NCBI GenBank assembly: GCA_002898775.1
Contig: BEHK01000006.1
Location: 1-44,209 of the forward strand
DNA from: a bacterium HR08
GTDB lineage: Bacteria; Acidobacteriota; Blastocatellia; HR10
Direction of reading: 5' to 3'
Length of the DNA stretch: 44,209 bases
Shown here in pieces: positions 17,853 to 27,268 of the stretch. Positions within the stretch are counted from its first letter, which is position 1. Each line of letters begins with the position of its first letter. A program made the position numbers and the translations under genes. A model generated the notes under the pieces. That model did no database searches and was not told where the DNA came from. It saw only the letters and a list, made by a program, of their open reading frames with translations.

Positions 17853-18836
17853 ATGAGCATCGCGTCGGAATTGCCGTTCTTCATCGGTGTGGATATCGGG
17901 CGGACGATCCGCGCCGCCCTTGTGGATGAGACCGGGCGCGTGTGGCTGCAGAGCCGCGTCCTGACTGAACGAAATGATCCGCAGGCGTTCCTCGCGCAAC
18001 TGATCGCCGTGCTTCGCGCGCTGCGCGATTCCGAGATCGCGGGGGGGAGGATCGCGGCCATCGGGATCGGATGGCCGGGATTGGTCGGTCGGCAGACGCC
18101 GCGCCTCGAGCTGGCATCGCACCTGGTGGATGTGACAGGGTGCGATGTCTATGGGGAGGTTCGTGCGGCGCTCGGGGTGCCGCTCGTTTTCGAGAACGAG
18201 GCCAATGCCGCGGCTTATGGGGAGTGGACCTGTGGCATCGCCCGAGGACTTCAGGACGTGTTCTACGTGACGATCGGAACCGGCATCGGAGCGGCGCTCA
18301 TCCTCGACGGGCGCTTGCAGCGGGGAGCGCATGGGTTCGCCGGAGAGTTCGGACATGTGAAAGTCGAGCCGGGGGGGATCGAGTGCGGCTGCGGAGGGCG
18401 CGGCTGCCTGGAGACGATCGCGTCCGGCCCCAATATCGTGCGGCGCGTGCGCGAACGACTCTTCTCCGATCCCGCGTTCTCCCTCTCGCCTCTGGCCGCG
18501 CAGATGGAGGGGACCTTGACCGTCCCGCTGATCGTCCAAGCGGCGCTCGATGGCGATGAGTTGGCGCGCGCCGTTCTTCGGGAGACGGGGCGATATTTCG
18601 GAATGGCGATCGCGAACGTCCTGAACCTGCTCGACGTCGAGATGGTCTGCTTGGGCGGACCGGTCATGTTGGCCGGCGAGATCTTGCTCGACGCCGTTCG
18701 CAAGGAGGCGCGCAAGCATACGCTGCGAGTGATCTTCGAGAAGTGTCGCTTCGCGATCGGAGCGCTCGGGCAAGATGCCGGGATCATCGGGGCGGCGTTG
18801 CTCGCCCGCGAGGCTGCCGCCGCGACGGTCGGTTGA
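17853..18836 (+). CDS. ROK family sugar kinase (glucokinase-like)
   Basis: IGVDIGRTIRAALVDETG; VFENEANAAAYGEW; VTIGTGIGAALILDG; HVKVEPGGIECGCGGRGCLETIASG (zinc motif). Confidence 0.93.
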   Translation: MSIASELPFFIGVDIGRTIRAALVDETGRVWLQSRVLTERNDPQAFLAQLIAVLRALRDSEIAGGRIAAIGIGWPGLVGRQTPRLELASHLVDVTGCDVYGEVRAALGVPLVFENEANAAAYGEWTCGIARGLQDVFYVTIGTGIGAALILDGRLQRGAHGFAGEFGHVKVEPGGIECGCGGRGCLETIASGPNIVRRVRERLFSDPAFSLSPLAAQMEGTLTVPLIVQAALDGDELARAVLRETGRYFGMAIANVLNLLDVEMVCLGGPVMLAGEILLDAVRKEARKHTLRVIFEKCRFAIGALGQDAGIIGAALLAREAAAATVG

Positions 18837-18900
18837 ATCGCCGGAAGATCCCGAGAGGGGCTCACGCGCATGAGAGAGAACGACACAGGAGGAGAACCCT

Positions 18901-19893
18901 ATGCCGTTGCGCATCATTCAATACGGCATCGGACCCATTGGGAGCGCCATCGTGCGCCTGCTCTTGGAGCGGACGGGCGCGGAGATCATCGGCGCCATTG
19001 ACATCGCCCCCGATAAGGTCGGGCGCGACCTCGGCGACGTCGTCGGCACATCGCCGCTCGGCGTCCCCGTCTCGGATCGCGCCGATGCGGTCCTGGCGCG
19101 ACGAGCCGATGTCGTCGTTCATTCCACGTCCTCATATTTCGATCAGGTCTTCGACCAACTGCTCGCCTGCGTGCGGGCGGGCTCGCATGTCGTCTCGACG
19201 TGCGAGGAATTGGCCTATCCGTTCCGCAAGTATCCCGAGTTGGCCCGTCGCTTGGACGAGGAAGCGAAAGCCGCCGGCGTCGCCGTGCTGGGGACCGGCG
19301 TGAATCCGGGCTTCGTGATGGACAAGTTGGTGCTGACGGTGGCGACGGTGTGCCAGCGCATCGAGCGCGTCTTCGTCCGCCGCGTGGTGGATGCGTCGCA
19401 GCGTCGGCTCCCGCTGCAGCGGAAGATCGGGGCCGGAATGACCGTCGAAGAGTTTCGCGCCGCCGTGGAAGCTGGGCGCATCCGGCACATCGGCTTGCCG
19501 GAGTCGGTCGCCCTGATCGCCGCGGGATTGGGCTTGGAGGTGGAGACGATCGCGGAGACGATCGAGCCTATCCTCGCCGACGCCGATGTGACGACTCCGT
19601 ATCTCCACGTGCGGAAAGGGCAGGTGGCCGGCGTGCGGCAGATCGGTCGTGGGCTGGCGGGCGATCGCGAGCGCATCCATCTCGATCTGCAGATGTATGT
19701 GGGGGCCAAAGAGCCCGTGGATGAGATTCGACTCTTCGGGACGCCGGACCTCTGTGCGCAAATCCCCGGCGGCACGCATGGCGATCTGGCGACGGCGGCG
19801 GTCGTCGTCAATACGATCCCACTGGTGGTGCAGGCGCCGCCCGGATTGCGAACGGTCCTGGATATTCCGGTGCGATTCGCGGCGGCCTTCTGA
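18901..19893 (+). CDS. DapB-like NAD(P)-dependent dehydrogenase (2,4-diaminopentanoate dehydrogenase-like family)
   Basis: MPLRIIQYGIGPIGSAIVRLLLERTGAEIIGAIDIAPDKVGRDLGDVVG...VVHSTSSYFDQVFDQLLACVRAGSHVVSTCEELAYP...GTGVNPGFVMDKL; SD AGGAG. Confidence 0.84.
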   Translation: MPLRIIQYGIGPIGSAIVRLLLERTGAEIIGAIDIAPDKVGRDLGDVVGTSPLGVPVSDRADAVLARRADVVVHSTSSYFDQVFDQLLACVRAGSHVVSTCEELAYPFRKYPELARRLDEEAKAAGVAVLGTGVNPGFVMDKLVLTVATVCQRIERVFVRRVVDASQRRLPLQRKIGAGMTVEEFRAAVEAGRIRHIGLPESVALIAAGLGLEVETIAETIEPILADADVTTPYLHVRKGQVAGVRQIGRGLAGDRERIHLDLQMYVGAKEPVDEIRLFGTPDLCAQIPGGTHGDLATAAVVVNTIPLVVQAPPGLRTVLDIPVRFAAAF

Positions 19894-19931
19894 GTCGGGT
19901 CGTCGCGTTCACGCGTGAGAGGGAGGAGCGC

Positions 19932-20846
19932 ATGTCGGAAGGATTGGTGTGGCTCAATGGAGAGATCCTCGATTTCGCTTCGGCGAAGGTCTCGGTCGAG
20001 GACCGGGGCTTTCAATTCGGCGATGGCGTCTATGAAGTCGTGCGCGTCTATCGGGGAAAGCCGTTCGCCCTGATGGAGCATCTGGAGCGATTGCGGCGCA
20101 GCGCAGGAGAGATCGAGTTATCGTTGCCGCTCTCGCTCGAGGAATTGGCCCGTGTGGCCGAAGATCTCGTCGCGCGCGCGGGGATCGCCGAGGCCGAGCT
20201 GTATATTCAGGTCACGCGCGGGGCGGCCCGCCGCAATCATCTCTTCCCCGAAGACGCGCGCCCGACGCTCGTGATGACGGTGCGGTCGGTCCGCCTCATC
20301 CCGCCGGAGCTGCGCGAGCACGGGGTTCGCGCGCTCACCGTGCCGGATGAGCGATGGGCGCGCTGCGACATCAAATCCATCTGCCTGCTCCCGAACGTCT
20401 TGGCCAAAGAGCGCGCACATCGCGCGGGAGCCTTCGAAGCCCTCTTCGTGCGCGATGGATTGGTGATGGAGGGAACCAGCAGCAACGTCTTCGCCTGGAC
20501 GGGCGAAGCACTGGTGACGCCCATCGCCGATCATCGCATCCTCGCCGGCATCACGCGAGGCTTCGTGCTGCAGTTGGCCCAGCAGTTGGGCTATCGCACG
20601 GAGGAGCGCGACCTTCCGCTTGCGGAGTTGAGATCGGCGCGCGAAGTGCTCATCGCGGGCACGGTCACGGAACTTCTGGCCGTCATCGCCGTGGATGGGG
20701 AGCCCATAGGAAGCGGCGTCCCAGGACCGGTCTTTCGACAACTTTACACCGCATATCGGCAGATGATCGCCGATCGCGTGCTCGAATCGCCGGGGATCGG
20801 CGCGCGGGGCTCCTCCGGATGGGCCTCGGGCACTCAATCGGCGTGA
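19932..20846 (+). CDS. PLP-dependent class IV aminotransferase (D-amino-acid / branched-chain type)
   Basis: LVWLNGEILDFASAKVSVEDRGFQFGDGVYEVVRVYRGKPFALMEHLERLRRSA...CDIKSICLLPNVLAKERA...EGTSSNVFAW. Confidence 0.93.
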   Translation: MSEGLVWLNGEILDFASAKVSVEDRGFQFGDGVYEVVRVYRGKPFALMEHLERLRRSAGEIELSLPLSLEELARVAEDLVARAGIAEAELYIQVTRGAARRNHLFPEDARPTLVMTVRSVRLIPPELREHGVRALTVPDERWARCDIKSICLLPNVLAKERAHRAGAFEALFVRDGLVMEGTSSNVFAWTGEALVTPIADHRILAGITRGFVLQLAQQLGYRTEERDLPLAELRSAREVLIAGTVTELLAVIAVDGEPIGSGVPGPVFRQLYTAYRQMIADRVLESPGIGARGSSGWASGTQSA

Positions 20847-21976
20847 ATAGGCTTCTGACGCTCGCGCAGAAAGGTCCCCGCGCGCCGGTTCTTCACGGCC
20901 AGGATTTCGCTCACGATCGAGAGGGCGATCTGCTCCGGTCCCTCCGCGCCGATGTCCAGGCCGACCGGAGCATAGAGCTTCCGCAGGCCTTCCGGAGAAG
21001 GCTCGATCCCCTGCTCGCGCAGGTTGCGCAGCAGCAGTTCGCGCCGCTCCCGCGGGCCGAGAAGACCGATATACTCCACCGGGCTCGCGAGCAACCACGC
21101 CAACAGCTTCACATCCACATGGAAGTTGTGCGTCAGCAAGACGACATACATCCCCGGTGTGAGCGCCAGCCGATCCGGCGCTTCCTCCGGGTGGGCCAGG
21201 ATCAGGCGGTCCGCCCAGGGAAAACGGTCCGGCGTGACGAACCTCGGCCGATGGTCCACGACCGTGATGCGGAACCCCGCTTCTTTCGCCAATCGGACCA
21301 GAGGAACCGCATCGGCCCCCGCTCCGAAGACGACCAGGTGCGGAGGGGGGAGGAAACAGTCAATGAACACGCGCGCTTCTCCCGCCCAGGCCGCGCTCCC
21401 AAGGCGGGTGGACTCATAGGCCATGGTCTTGGATCGCCCGATTTCCAGAAGCGCGCGCGCATCGCGCTCAACGGCGGCATCCAAGGCGACGTCGCCGAGA
21501 GTGCCTGAGGGCCTCCCTTCAGCAGGGATCAGGAGCTTCGATCCGGGTTTCAACGCCGAACCTTCCGTGGCGCCGATGAGTGTCGCCACAGCCACGGCCC
21601 GCTCGCGCTCGAAGACCTCGCGCGCGCGCTCCAGATACGGTTGCGCCAGCGCGAGCGGCTCGATCCACACCTCAATCTGGCCATTGCAGCCCATGCCGAA
21701 TCCCCACACCAGCTCGTCCTCACTAGTGAGATCGTAGTGTCGCAAAATCGGCGTTCCGCTTTCGAGGACGTGACGCGTCCACTCCAGGACGTCGCCCTCC
21801 AAGCATCCGGCGCTGATGCTGCCCACCATCTCGCCCTTGGGTGAGAGCAGCAGCTTCGCTCCCTCGCGCCGATAGGCCGATCCCTCGACATGAACGACCG
21901 TGGCCAAGGCCATCGGTTCTCCCTGGGCCTGCCCTTCGCCGAGCGCTTGCAAAATGTCCCGCAACTCCTTCATCAT
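20834..21976 (-). CDS. XdhC/CoxI family protein (molybdenum hydroxylase maturation factor)
   Basis: MMKELRDILQALGEGQAQGEPMALATVVHVEGSAYRREGAKLLLSPKGEMVGSISAGCLEGDV...LVVFGAGADAVPLVRLAKEAGFRITVVDHRPRF...IGLLGPRERRE. Confidence 0.93.
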   Translation of the reverse strand: MMKELRDILQALGEGQAQGEPMALATVVHVEGSAYRREGAKLLLSPKGEMVGSISAGCLEGDVLEWTRHVLESGTPILRHYDLTSEDELVWGFGMGCNGQIEVWIEPLALAQPYLERAREVFERERAVAVATLIGATEGSALKPGSKLLIPAEGRPSGTLGDVALDAAVERDARALLEIGRSKTMAYESTRLGSAAWAGEARVFIDCFLPPPHLVVFGAGADAVPLVRLAKEAGFRITVVDHRPRFVTPDRFPWADRLILAHPEEAPDRLALTPGMYVVLLTHNFHVDVKLLAWLLASPVEYIGLLGPRERRELLLRNLREQGIEPSPEGLRKLYAPVGLDIGAEGPEQIALSIVSEILAVKNRRAGTFLRERQKPIHAD

Positions 21977-22001
21977 CGCCTCCTCAAGGATTGGGAGATC
22001 A

Positions 22002-22030
22002 ATTGTACGCCGCCCGTGTGACCTCAACAA
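22002..22030 (-). promoter_or_regulatory. Candidate promoter TTGTTG-N17-TACAAT for the XdhC gene
   Basis: Complement hexamers at 22025-22030 and 22002-22007; SD GAGGAGG before the ATG. Confidence 0.45.
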
Positions 22031-22088
22031 GGCTCGGTCGCGCCTCTCCACACGGGGCCCCGGACGAGACGAAGAGGGGGGGTCAGGT

Positions 22089-23384
22089 TCATGCCGAGAC
22101 GGGGCGTCGGGGCCTCCGCGCATAGAGGGTCGTGAGGCCCGTGAGAACCAGGAGCCCCATCCCCAGCATGCGGTAGAGGGATGGAAGCGTCAGCACCGAG
22201 GCCAAGCCACCGACGAGTGTGACGGAGAGGGCTTGAGTGGCGAACACGAGCGACCATAAGAGGCCGCTCATGCGTCCGAGAAACGGCGCCGGCGTGCGCT
22301 CTTGAACGAGCGTCTGCGCCGGGATGAGAAAGGCCGCCGCCGCCACGCCCATGAGGAAAGCGCCGATGAGCGCGCCGAGCACGCGGGTGAACCACGTCAC
22401 GCTGATCAAGCCGAGGCCGATCGCCACGGCACTCGCGCGAATGAGGACGAGGCGCGGGACGACGCGGGCGTGTCTCCCCACGAGCCAGATCCCGATCGCC
22501 ATGCCGGCGCCGAGGGCGGAGAGAAGCGATCCGAACGCATGCGGGCCGGCGCGCAAGACGTCGCGCACGTAGATGATCCCGAACACATGGACGGCGCTCG
22601 CCGCCACGATCAGCAGCATGGCCAATCCCATCACCGAGACGAGCGTGCGATCATGCCGGAACAACCCGAAGGCGCTCCGGAGATCGCGCGTGAGTGCCCG
22701 AGGGCGATATGGCCCGCGCTCGGTGCGCGCGATATGGACCTCATAGCGCGGCGCGAGGCGAGAGAGGCAAAGGGCGGAGAAGAGAAAGCTCAGCCCGTTC
22801 AGAGCGAAGCACGGGCGCTCGCCCAGACGCGCGATGAGCGCCCCCGCCAGAAGCGGAGCCAGTATACCGTTCGCGTGCTGCGTCTGAACGCTCACGGCAT
22901 TGGCGACGAGCAGCTCTTCCCGCTCCACGACCGACGGGAGCAAGGCCATCTGCGCCGAGAGGAAGAAACACGCTATGCCTCCGGCCAGAAGAAGAACGAG
23001 ATAGATGAGCGACGGCTCCCAAGCCAGCCAGAGCAGGGCCATCAAGCCAGCGCGGAGACTGTCGGCCACGATCATCACCCGTCGGGGGCTCGCCCGATCC
23101 ACGAATGCTCCCGCCAGCGGGAAGATCAGAGCGAGCGTCAAAAAGAAGAGCGCGGCCATCCCCCCGAGCGCTCCGGCCGAGAGTTGGAATCGGAAGCCCC
23201 CCAAATTCAGGAGGGCGAACATCGCCAGCCAATTCCCCATCCCGCTCACAGCCTGCGCGAGCCAGAGGGTGCGAAAACCGCGATTCCGAAAAACGGTGGA
23301 GAACCCGGGACGCTTCATCGCCGCGAGCCTTTCGCGTGTGAAGGGCGAAAAGAGCTCGGGTGAGCTGGCTCCGTCCATCTTCAC
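22089..23384 (-). CDS. MFS transporter
   Basis: Multiple hydrophobic TM segments; FRTLWLAQAVSGMGNWLAMFALLNL...FPLAGAFVDRASPRRVMIVADSLRAG. Start uncertain (GTG 23384, ATG 23378 or ATG 23318). Confidence 0.88.
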   Translation of the reverse strand: MKMDGASSPELFSPFTRERLAAMKRPGFSTVFRNRGFRTLWLAQAVSGMGNWLAMFALLNLGGFRFQLSAGALGGMAALFFLTLALIFPLAGAFVDRASPRRVMIVADSLRAGLMALLWLAWEPSLIYLVLLLAGGIACFFLSAQMALLPSVVEREELLVANAVSVQTQHANGILAPLLAGALIARLGERPCFALNGLSFLFSALCLSRLAPRYEVHIARTERGPYRPRALTRDLRSAFGLFRHDRTLVSVMGLAMLLIVAASAVHVFGIIYVRDVLRAGPHAFGSLLSALGAGMAIGIWLVGRHARVVPRLVLIRASAVAIGLGLISVTWFTRVLGALIGAFLMGVAAAAFLIPAQTLVQERTPAPFLGRMSGLLWSLVFATQALSVTLVGGLASVLTLPSLYRMLGMGLLVLTGLTTLYARRPRRPVSA

Positions 23385-23400
23385 GCGCCGATAACGAAAA

Positions 23401-23475
23401 TGGCTGGGAGCCAGGGATTCGAACCCCGATTCGCGGATCCAGAGTCCGCTGTCCTGCCAGTTGGACGAGCTCCCA
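23401..23475 (-). tRNA. tRNA-Gln (anticodon CTG), CCA encoded
   Basis: Minus strand TGGGAGC TC GTCCAACTGGCAGGAC A GCGGA-CTCTGGA-TCCGC GAAT CGGGG-TTCGAAT-CCCTG GCTCCCA G CCA folds as a full cloverleaf. Confidence 0.95.
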
Positions 23476-23491
23476 GCTCGTTCGATTTCCC

Positions 23492-23521
23492 ACTATAGCC
23501 AGGTTTCGTCAGGATTGTCAA
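23492..23521 (-). promoter_or_regulatory. Promoter of tRNA-Gln: TTGACA-N18-TATAGT
   Basis: Complement hexamers at 23516-23521 and 23492-23497, just upstream of the tRNA 5' end at 23475. Confidence 0.65.
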
Positions 23522-23649
23522 GAACCGACGTCCGCGCCCTCACAGAGACGCGGAGGCGCGGAAGACCTCATGCCATTCCGCCCGGTCAGGTCACCTCGAG
23601 GACGGCAGACTGGGCGAGAGGCGCTTCGGGCGCCCGCCCCCTTCGCCCG

Positions 23650-23679
23650 TTGACGATCCCCGACCCGTTCGCGTATCAT
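23650..23679 (+). promoter_or_regulatory. Candidate promoter TTGACG-N18-TATCAT for the TetR-HCR operon
   Basis: Hexamers at 23650-23655 and 23674-23679. Confidence 0.5.
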
Positions 23680-23711
23680 CTCATCGAACTTTTGACTGGG
23701 GGATTGAAAAA

Positions 23712-24335
23712 TTGAACAAGCGGTCAAAGGACCTCAGGCGGAGACAGAGGATCGAGCGGACGAAGCTCGAGATCTTGCGATGCGCCGCCGAGGCGTTCCG
23801 GCAACGCGGGGTCTCGGCGACGACGATGGAGGAGATCGCGCGGCGGCTGCGGATGACCAAGGGGAATCTCTATTACTATTTCCGGAGCAAGGAGGAGATC
23901 CTCTACTTCTGCCAGGACTATTCGCTCGATCTGCTCCTCGCTCGGCTGGAGGACATTCGACAGAGCGGTGGGCCTCCCGATGAGCAGCTGCATCGGCTGA
24001 TCCGAGAACAGGTGGGCATCATCTTGGACGAGTTGAACGCTTCGGCCATGCACGCCGACTTCCATCTGCTCTCCCCGCGTCGGCTGCGGAAGATCATCGA
24101 GAAGCGCGATCGGTATGAGCAAGGAGTGCGAGAGATCATTCGGGAGGGCATGGAGCGAGGGATCTTTCGGGAGGGGGATCCGAAGCTCATGGCGTTCGCC
24201 ATCCTCGGGGCGATCAATTGGACGGTCCGGTGGTTCTCCCCACAGGGTCCTCGGTCGGCGCAGGAGATCGGTGAGGTCTTCGCCGATTATCTGGTCCGGG
24301 GCTTGAAAGTTCACGAGCCCGGGACTGCGCAGTAG
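23712..24335 (+). CDS. TetR/AcrR family transcriptional regulator
   Basis: RTKLEILRCAAEAFRQRGVSATTMEEIARRLRMTKGNLYYYFRSKEEILYFC; TTG start. Confidence 0.93.
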   Translation: MNKRSKDLRRRQRIERTKLEILRCAAEAFRQRGVSATTMEEIARRLRMTKGNLYYYFRSKEEILYFCQDYSLDLLLARLEDIRQSGGPPDEQLHRLIREQVGIILDELNASAMHADFHLLSPRRLRKIIEKRDRYEQGVREIIREGMERGIFREGDPKLMAFAILGAINWTVRWFSPQGPRSAQEIGEVFADYLVRGLKVHEPGTAQ

Positions 24336-24344
24336 GAGGAGGGG

Positions 24345-24848
24345 ATGGAGAAGCAACTCATCACGCTGAAGGTCAATGGAGAGCTGCACACGCTCGCCGT
24401 GCCCGTGTTCAAGACGCTTCTGGAAGTCCTGCGTGAGGATCTGAGCTTGACCGGGACCAAGCATGGGTGCGAGCTTGGGGAATGCGGCGCGTGCACGGTC
24501 CTCGTGGATGGGGAGCCGGTGCTCTCATGCCTGGTGCTGCCGATCGAGCTGCAGGGGCGGGAGGTCCTCACCATCGAGGGACTTATGGAGGGCGGACGTC
24601 CGCATCCCTTGCAGCGAGCCTTCGCCGAGACGGGCGCGGCGCAGTGCGGATATTGCACGCCGGGCGTTCTGCTCTCGGCCAAGGCTCTGCTCGACCGGAA
24701 GCCAGCCCCGACGCGGCGGGAGATCGCGGAAGCGCTCTCTGGGAACCTCTGCCGGTGCACGGGGTACCTCCAGATCCTGGAGGCGGTCGAACGCGCGGCC
24801 GCGCAGATGCGGGACGTGCGTTCGGCGGCGACGACCGATGGTCGCTGA
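24345..24848 (+). CDS. hcrC: [2Fe-2S] small subunit of a xanthine-oxidase-family enzyme; 4-hydroxybenzoyl-CoA reductase gamma-like
   Basis: GTKHGCELGECGACTVLVDGEPVLSC; AQCGYCTPGVLLSAKALL; LSGNLCRCTGYLQILEAV. Confidence 0.85.
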   Translation: MEKQLITLKVNGELHTLAVPVFKTLLEVLREDLSLTGTKHGCELGECGACTVLVDGEPVLSCLVLPIELQGREVLTIEGLMEGGRPHPLQRAFAETGAAQCGYCTPGVLLSAKALLDRKPAPTRREIAEALSGNLCRCTGYLQILEAVERAAAQMRDVRSAATTDGR

Positions 24849-24865
24849 GCGTCAGGAGGGGAGCG

Positions 24866-27256
24866 ATGAGCGGCTTCAACGTGATCGGTAAGCCGTGGCC
24901 CAAGGTGGACGCGTTACCGAAGTGCACGGGAGAGACGCGCTATGCGGACGATCTTCACTTCCCGCGCATGCTCTACGCGAAGATCCTCCGCAGTCCGCAC
25001 GCGCATGCGCGGATTCGGCGGATAGACGTGAGTCGCGCGCAGGCTGTGCCCGGGGTCCACGTCGTCCTCACCGGGCGGGATCTGCCGACGCGCTTCGGGA
25101 TTCTCCCGGTCAGCCAGGATGAGGAGGCGCTCTGCGTGGAGAAAGTGCGGTTCGTGGGTGATCCAGTGGCCGCCGTCGCCGCCGTTGATGAATGGACGGC
25201 CGAGGAGGCGCTCCGACTCATTGAGGTCGAATACGAACCGCTGCCCGCGCTCCTGACCATGGAGCAGGCGCTGGCCGAGTCCTCCGTGCGCATTCACGAG
25301 TACGGGGATGGGCCGAATATCCACAAACTGGTCTCGCTGGAATTCGGAGAGGTGGCTGAGGGGTTCGCGCAAGCGGACTATGTGCGGGAGGACATCTTCT
25401 TCTACGCCGGAAGCACGCACTTGCCTCTGGAGCAACATGCCGCTGTGGCGCACTATGGGCCCGACGGTCGGCTCACGCTCTGGAGCAGCACGCAAACGCC
25501 CCACTATGTGCATCGCGCGCTGGCGAAGGTGCTCGGACTGCCCCCCCATCGCATTCGCGTGATCGCGATGCCCGTCGGCGGGGGGTTCGGCGGCAAGAGC
25601 GATCCGTTCTCGCACGAGATCGTCGTCGCGAAGCTCGCCCTGCTGACCGGTCGCCCGGTGAAGATCACGCTCACGCGCGAGGAAGTGTTCTACGTGCATC
25701 GGGGACGGCATCCCGTGCTCTTGTGGATCAAGACGGGCGTCCGACGCGATGGGACGATCACGGCTATGCATGTTCGATCGTTCCTCGACGGAGGGGCATA
25801 TGGCAGCTATGGCGTCGCGACGACGTACTATACGGGAGCGCTGCAGACGGTCACGTACAAGATCCCGCGCTACAAGTTCGAGGGCGTGCGCGTCTTCACG
25901 AACAAACCGCCGTGCGGTCCCAAACGCGGGCACGGGACACCGCAGCCGCGCTTCGCCCTGGAGGTGCATTTGGATAAGATCGCCGAAGACTTGGGGCTCG
26001 ATCCCATCCAGATGCGGCGGCGTCAGATCGTCGAAGCCCCGTCGCTCACGGTGAACTGGCTGCGCATCTCCAGTTGCGGGCTCCGAGCGTGTATTGATCG
26101 CGTCGTCGAGGCCTCGGGATTTCGCGAGAAGTTCCGGCGCTTGCCGTTCGGGCGGGGGGTGGGGTTCGCGTGCAGCGCGTATTTGAGCGGAGCGGGATTG
26201 CCGATCTATTGGAACGACATGCCGCATTCCGGGGTTCAGATCAAAATTGATCGAGAGGGAGGCGTGACCGTCTTCTGCGGGAGCGCAGATATCGGACAGG
26301 GATCGGATTCCATCCTCGCCTACATCGTCGCCGAGATCCTCGGGATTCTCCCAGAAGATGTTCGCGTCGTGACGGCGGATACGGATCTGACGCCGGTGGA
26401 TTTGGGGAGCTATTCGAGTCGGGTGACCGTCATGGCCGGGAACGCGGCCGTGGAGGCGGCCGAGCGGCTGCGGCGCTTGCTCTTCCGTGCGGCGGCCGAG
26501 CGCCTCGATGTCCCTGAGGATCAGCTCCTGGCGCGTGAGCGGCGCATCTTCGATCAGGCCGATCCGGAGCGCGGGCTCGATTTCGCCGAAGCCGTTCAGC
26601 TCGCCGAAGCGCGGTTTGGCACGTTGGGGGCCGTCGGCAGCTACAAGCCGCCGAAAGCGCCCGGGCGATACAAGGGAGCGGGCGTGGGGCCGTCGCCTTC
26701 GTACAGCTACTCGGCGTGCGTGGCGCAGGTGCGCGTGGATCCGGAGACCGGATTCGTTCAGGTCGAGAAGATCTGGATCGCGCATGATGTCGGACGCGCG
26801 ATTAATCCCCGCTTGGTCGAAGGGCAAATTCACGGCAGCGTCTATATGGGCCTGGGGGAAGCACTCATGGAAGAACACACGTTCCACTCGCGTCTCGGGG
26901 TGCACACGGCGCCTTCGATGCTCGACTACAAGAGCCCGACACCGCTGGAGATGCCGGAGGTGGAGTGCTTTTTGATCGAGACCGAGGATCCGAATGGCCC
27001 GTTCGGGGCGAAGGAGGCTGGACAAGGCCCATTGTTGCCTATCCCGCCAGCCATCGCGAATGCCGTTTACGACGCCATCGGTGTGCGCATTGACGAGATC
27101 CCTATCACGCCGGAGAAGGTGCTCAAGGGCTTGGAGGATAAGGCGCGCGGCGGATCCGGACGCGTCGGCCCGACTTCCATTCCCTCGCTCACGTGGCCGG
27201 AGCCGATTCGCGTCGAACCGCCGCCGGAATGGCGATCGTCCGGCGATCTCACTTGA
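24866..27256 (+). CDS. hcrA: Molybdopterin-binding large subunit, 4-hydroxybenzoyl-CoA reductase alpha-like
   Basis: VIGKPWPKVDALPKCTGETRYADDLHFPRMLYAKILRSPHAHARI; GGGFGGKSDPFSHEIVVAKLALLTGRPVKI; SADIGQGSDSILAYIVAEILGI; FGAKEAGQGPLLPIPPAIANAVYDAIGVRI. ORF-track N-terminal extension is artefactual; ATG at 24866. Confidence 0.83.
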   Translation: MSGFNVIGKPWPKVDALPKCTGETRYADDLHFPRMLYAKILRSPHAHARIRRIDVSRAQAVPGVHVVLTGRDLPTRFGILPVSQDEEALCVEKVRFVGDPVAAVAAVDEWTAEEALRLIEVEYEPLPALLTMEQALAESSVRIHEYGDGPNIHKLVSLEFGEVAEGFAQADYVREDIFFYAGSTHLPLEQHAAVAHYGPDGRLTLWSSTQTPHYVHRALAKVLGLPPHRIRVIAMPVGGGFGGKSDPFSHEIVVAKLALLTGRPVKITLTREEVFYVHRGRHPVLLWIKTGVRRDGTITAMHVRSFLDGGAYGSYGVATTYYTGALQTVTYKIPRYKFEGVRVFTNKPPCGPKRGHGTPQPRFALEVHLDKIAEDLGLDPIQMRRRQIVEAPSLTVNWLRISSCGLRACIDRVVEASGFREKFRRLPFGRGVGFACSAYLSGAGLPIYWNDMPHSGVQIKIDREGGVTVFCGSADIGQGSDSILAYIVAEILGILPEDVRVVTADTDLTPVDLGSYSSRVTVMAGNAAVEAAERLRRLLFRAAAERLDVPEDQLLARERRIFDQADPERGLDFAEAVQLAEARFGTLGAVGSYKPPKAPGRYKGAGVGPSPSYSYSACVAQVRVDPETGFVQVEKIWIAHDVGRAINPRLVEGQIHGSVYMGLGEALMEEHTFHSRLGVHTAPSMLDYKSPTPLEMPEVECFLIETEDPNGPFGAKEAGQGPLLPIPPAIANAVYDAIGVRIDEIPITPEKVLKGLEDKARGGSGRVGPTSIPSLTWPEPIRVEPPPEWRSSGDLT

Positions 27257-27268
27257 AGGAGAGCTCCA

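Noticed and set aside
17130-18917. 595-aa minus-strand ORF opposite the kinase HEAT region and ROK gene
   Set aside because: Spans two well-supported plus-strand genes in antisense; composition typical of shadow ORFs.
24914-27025. 703-aa minus-strand ORF opposite hcrA
   Set aside because: Antisense shadow ORF caused by high GC and codon bias; His/Arg/Asp-rich composition with no domain signature, while the plus-strand protein is a clear family member.
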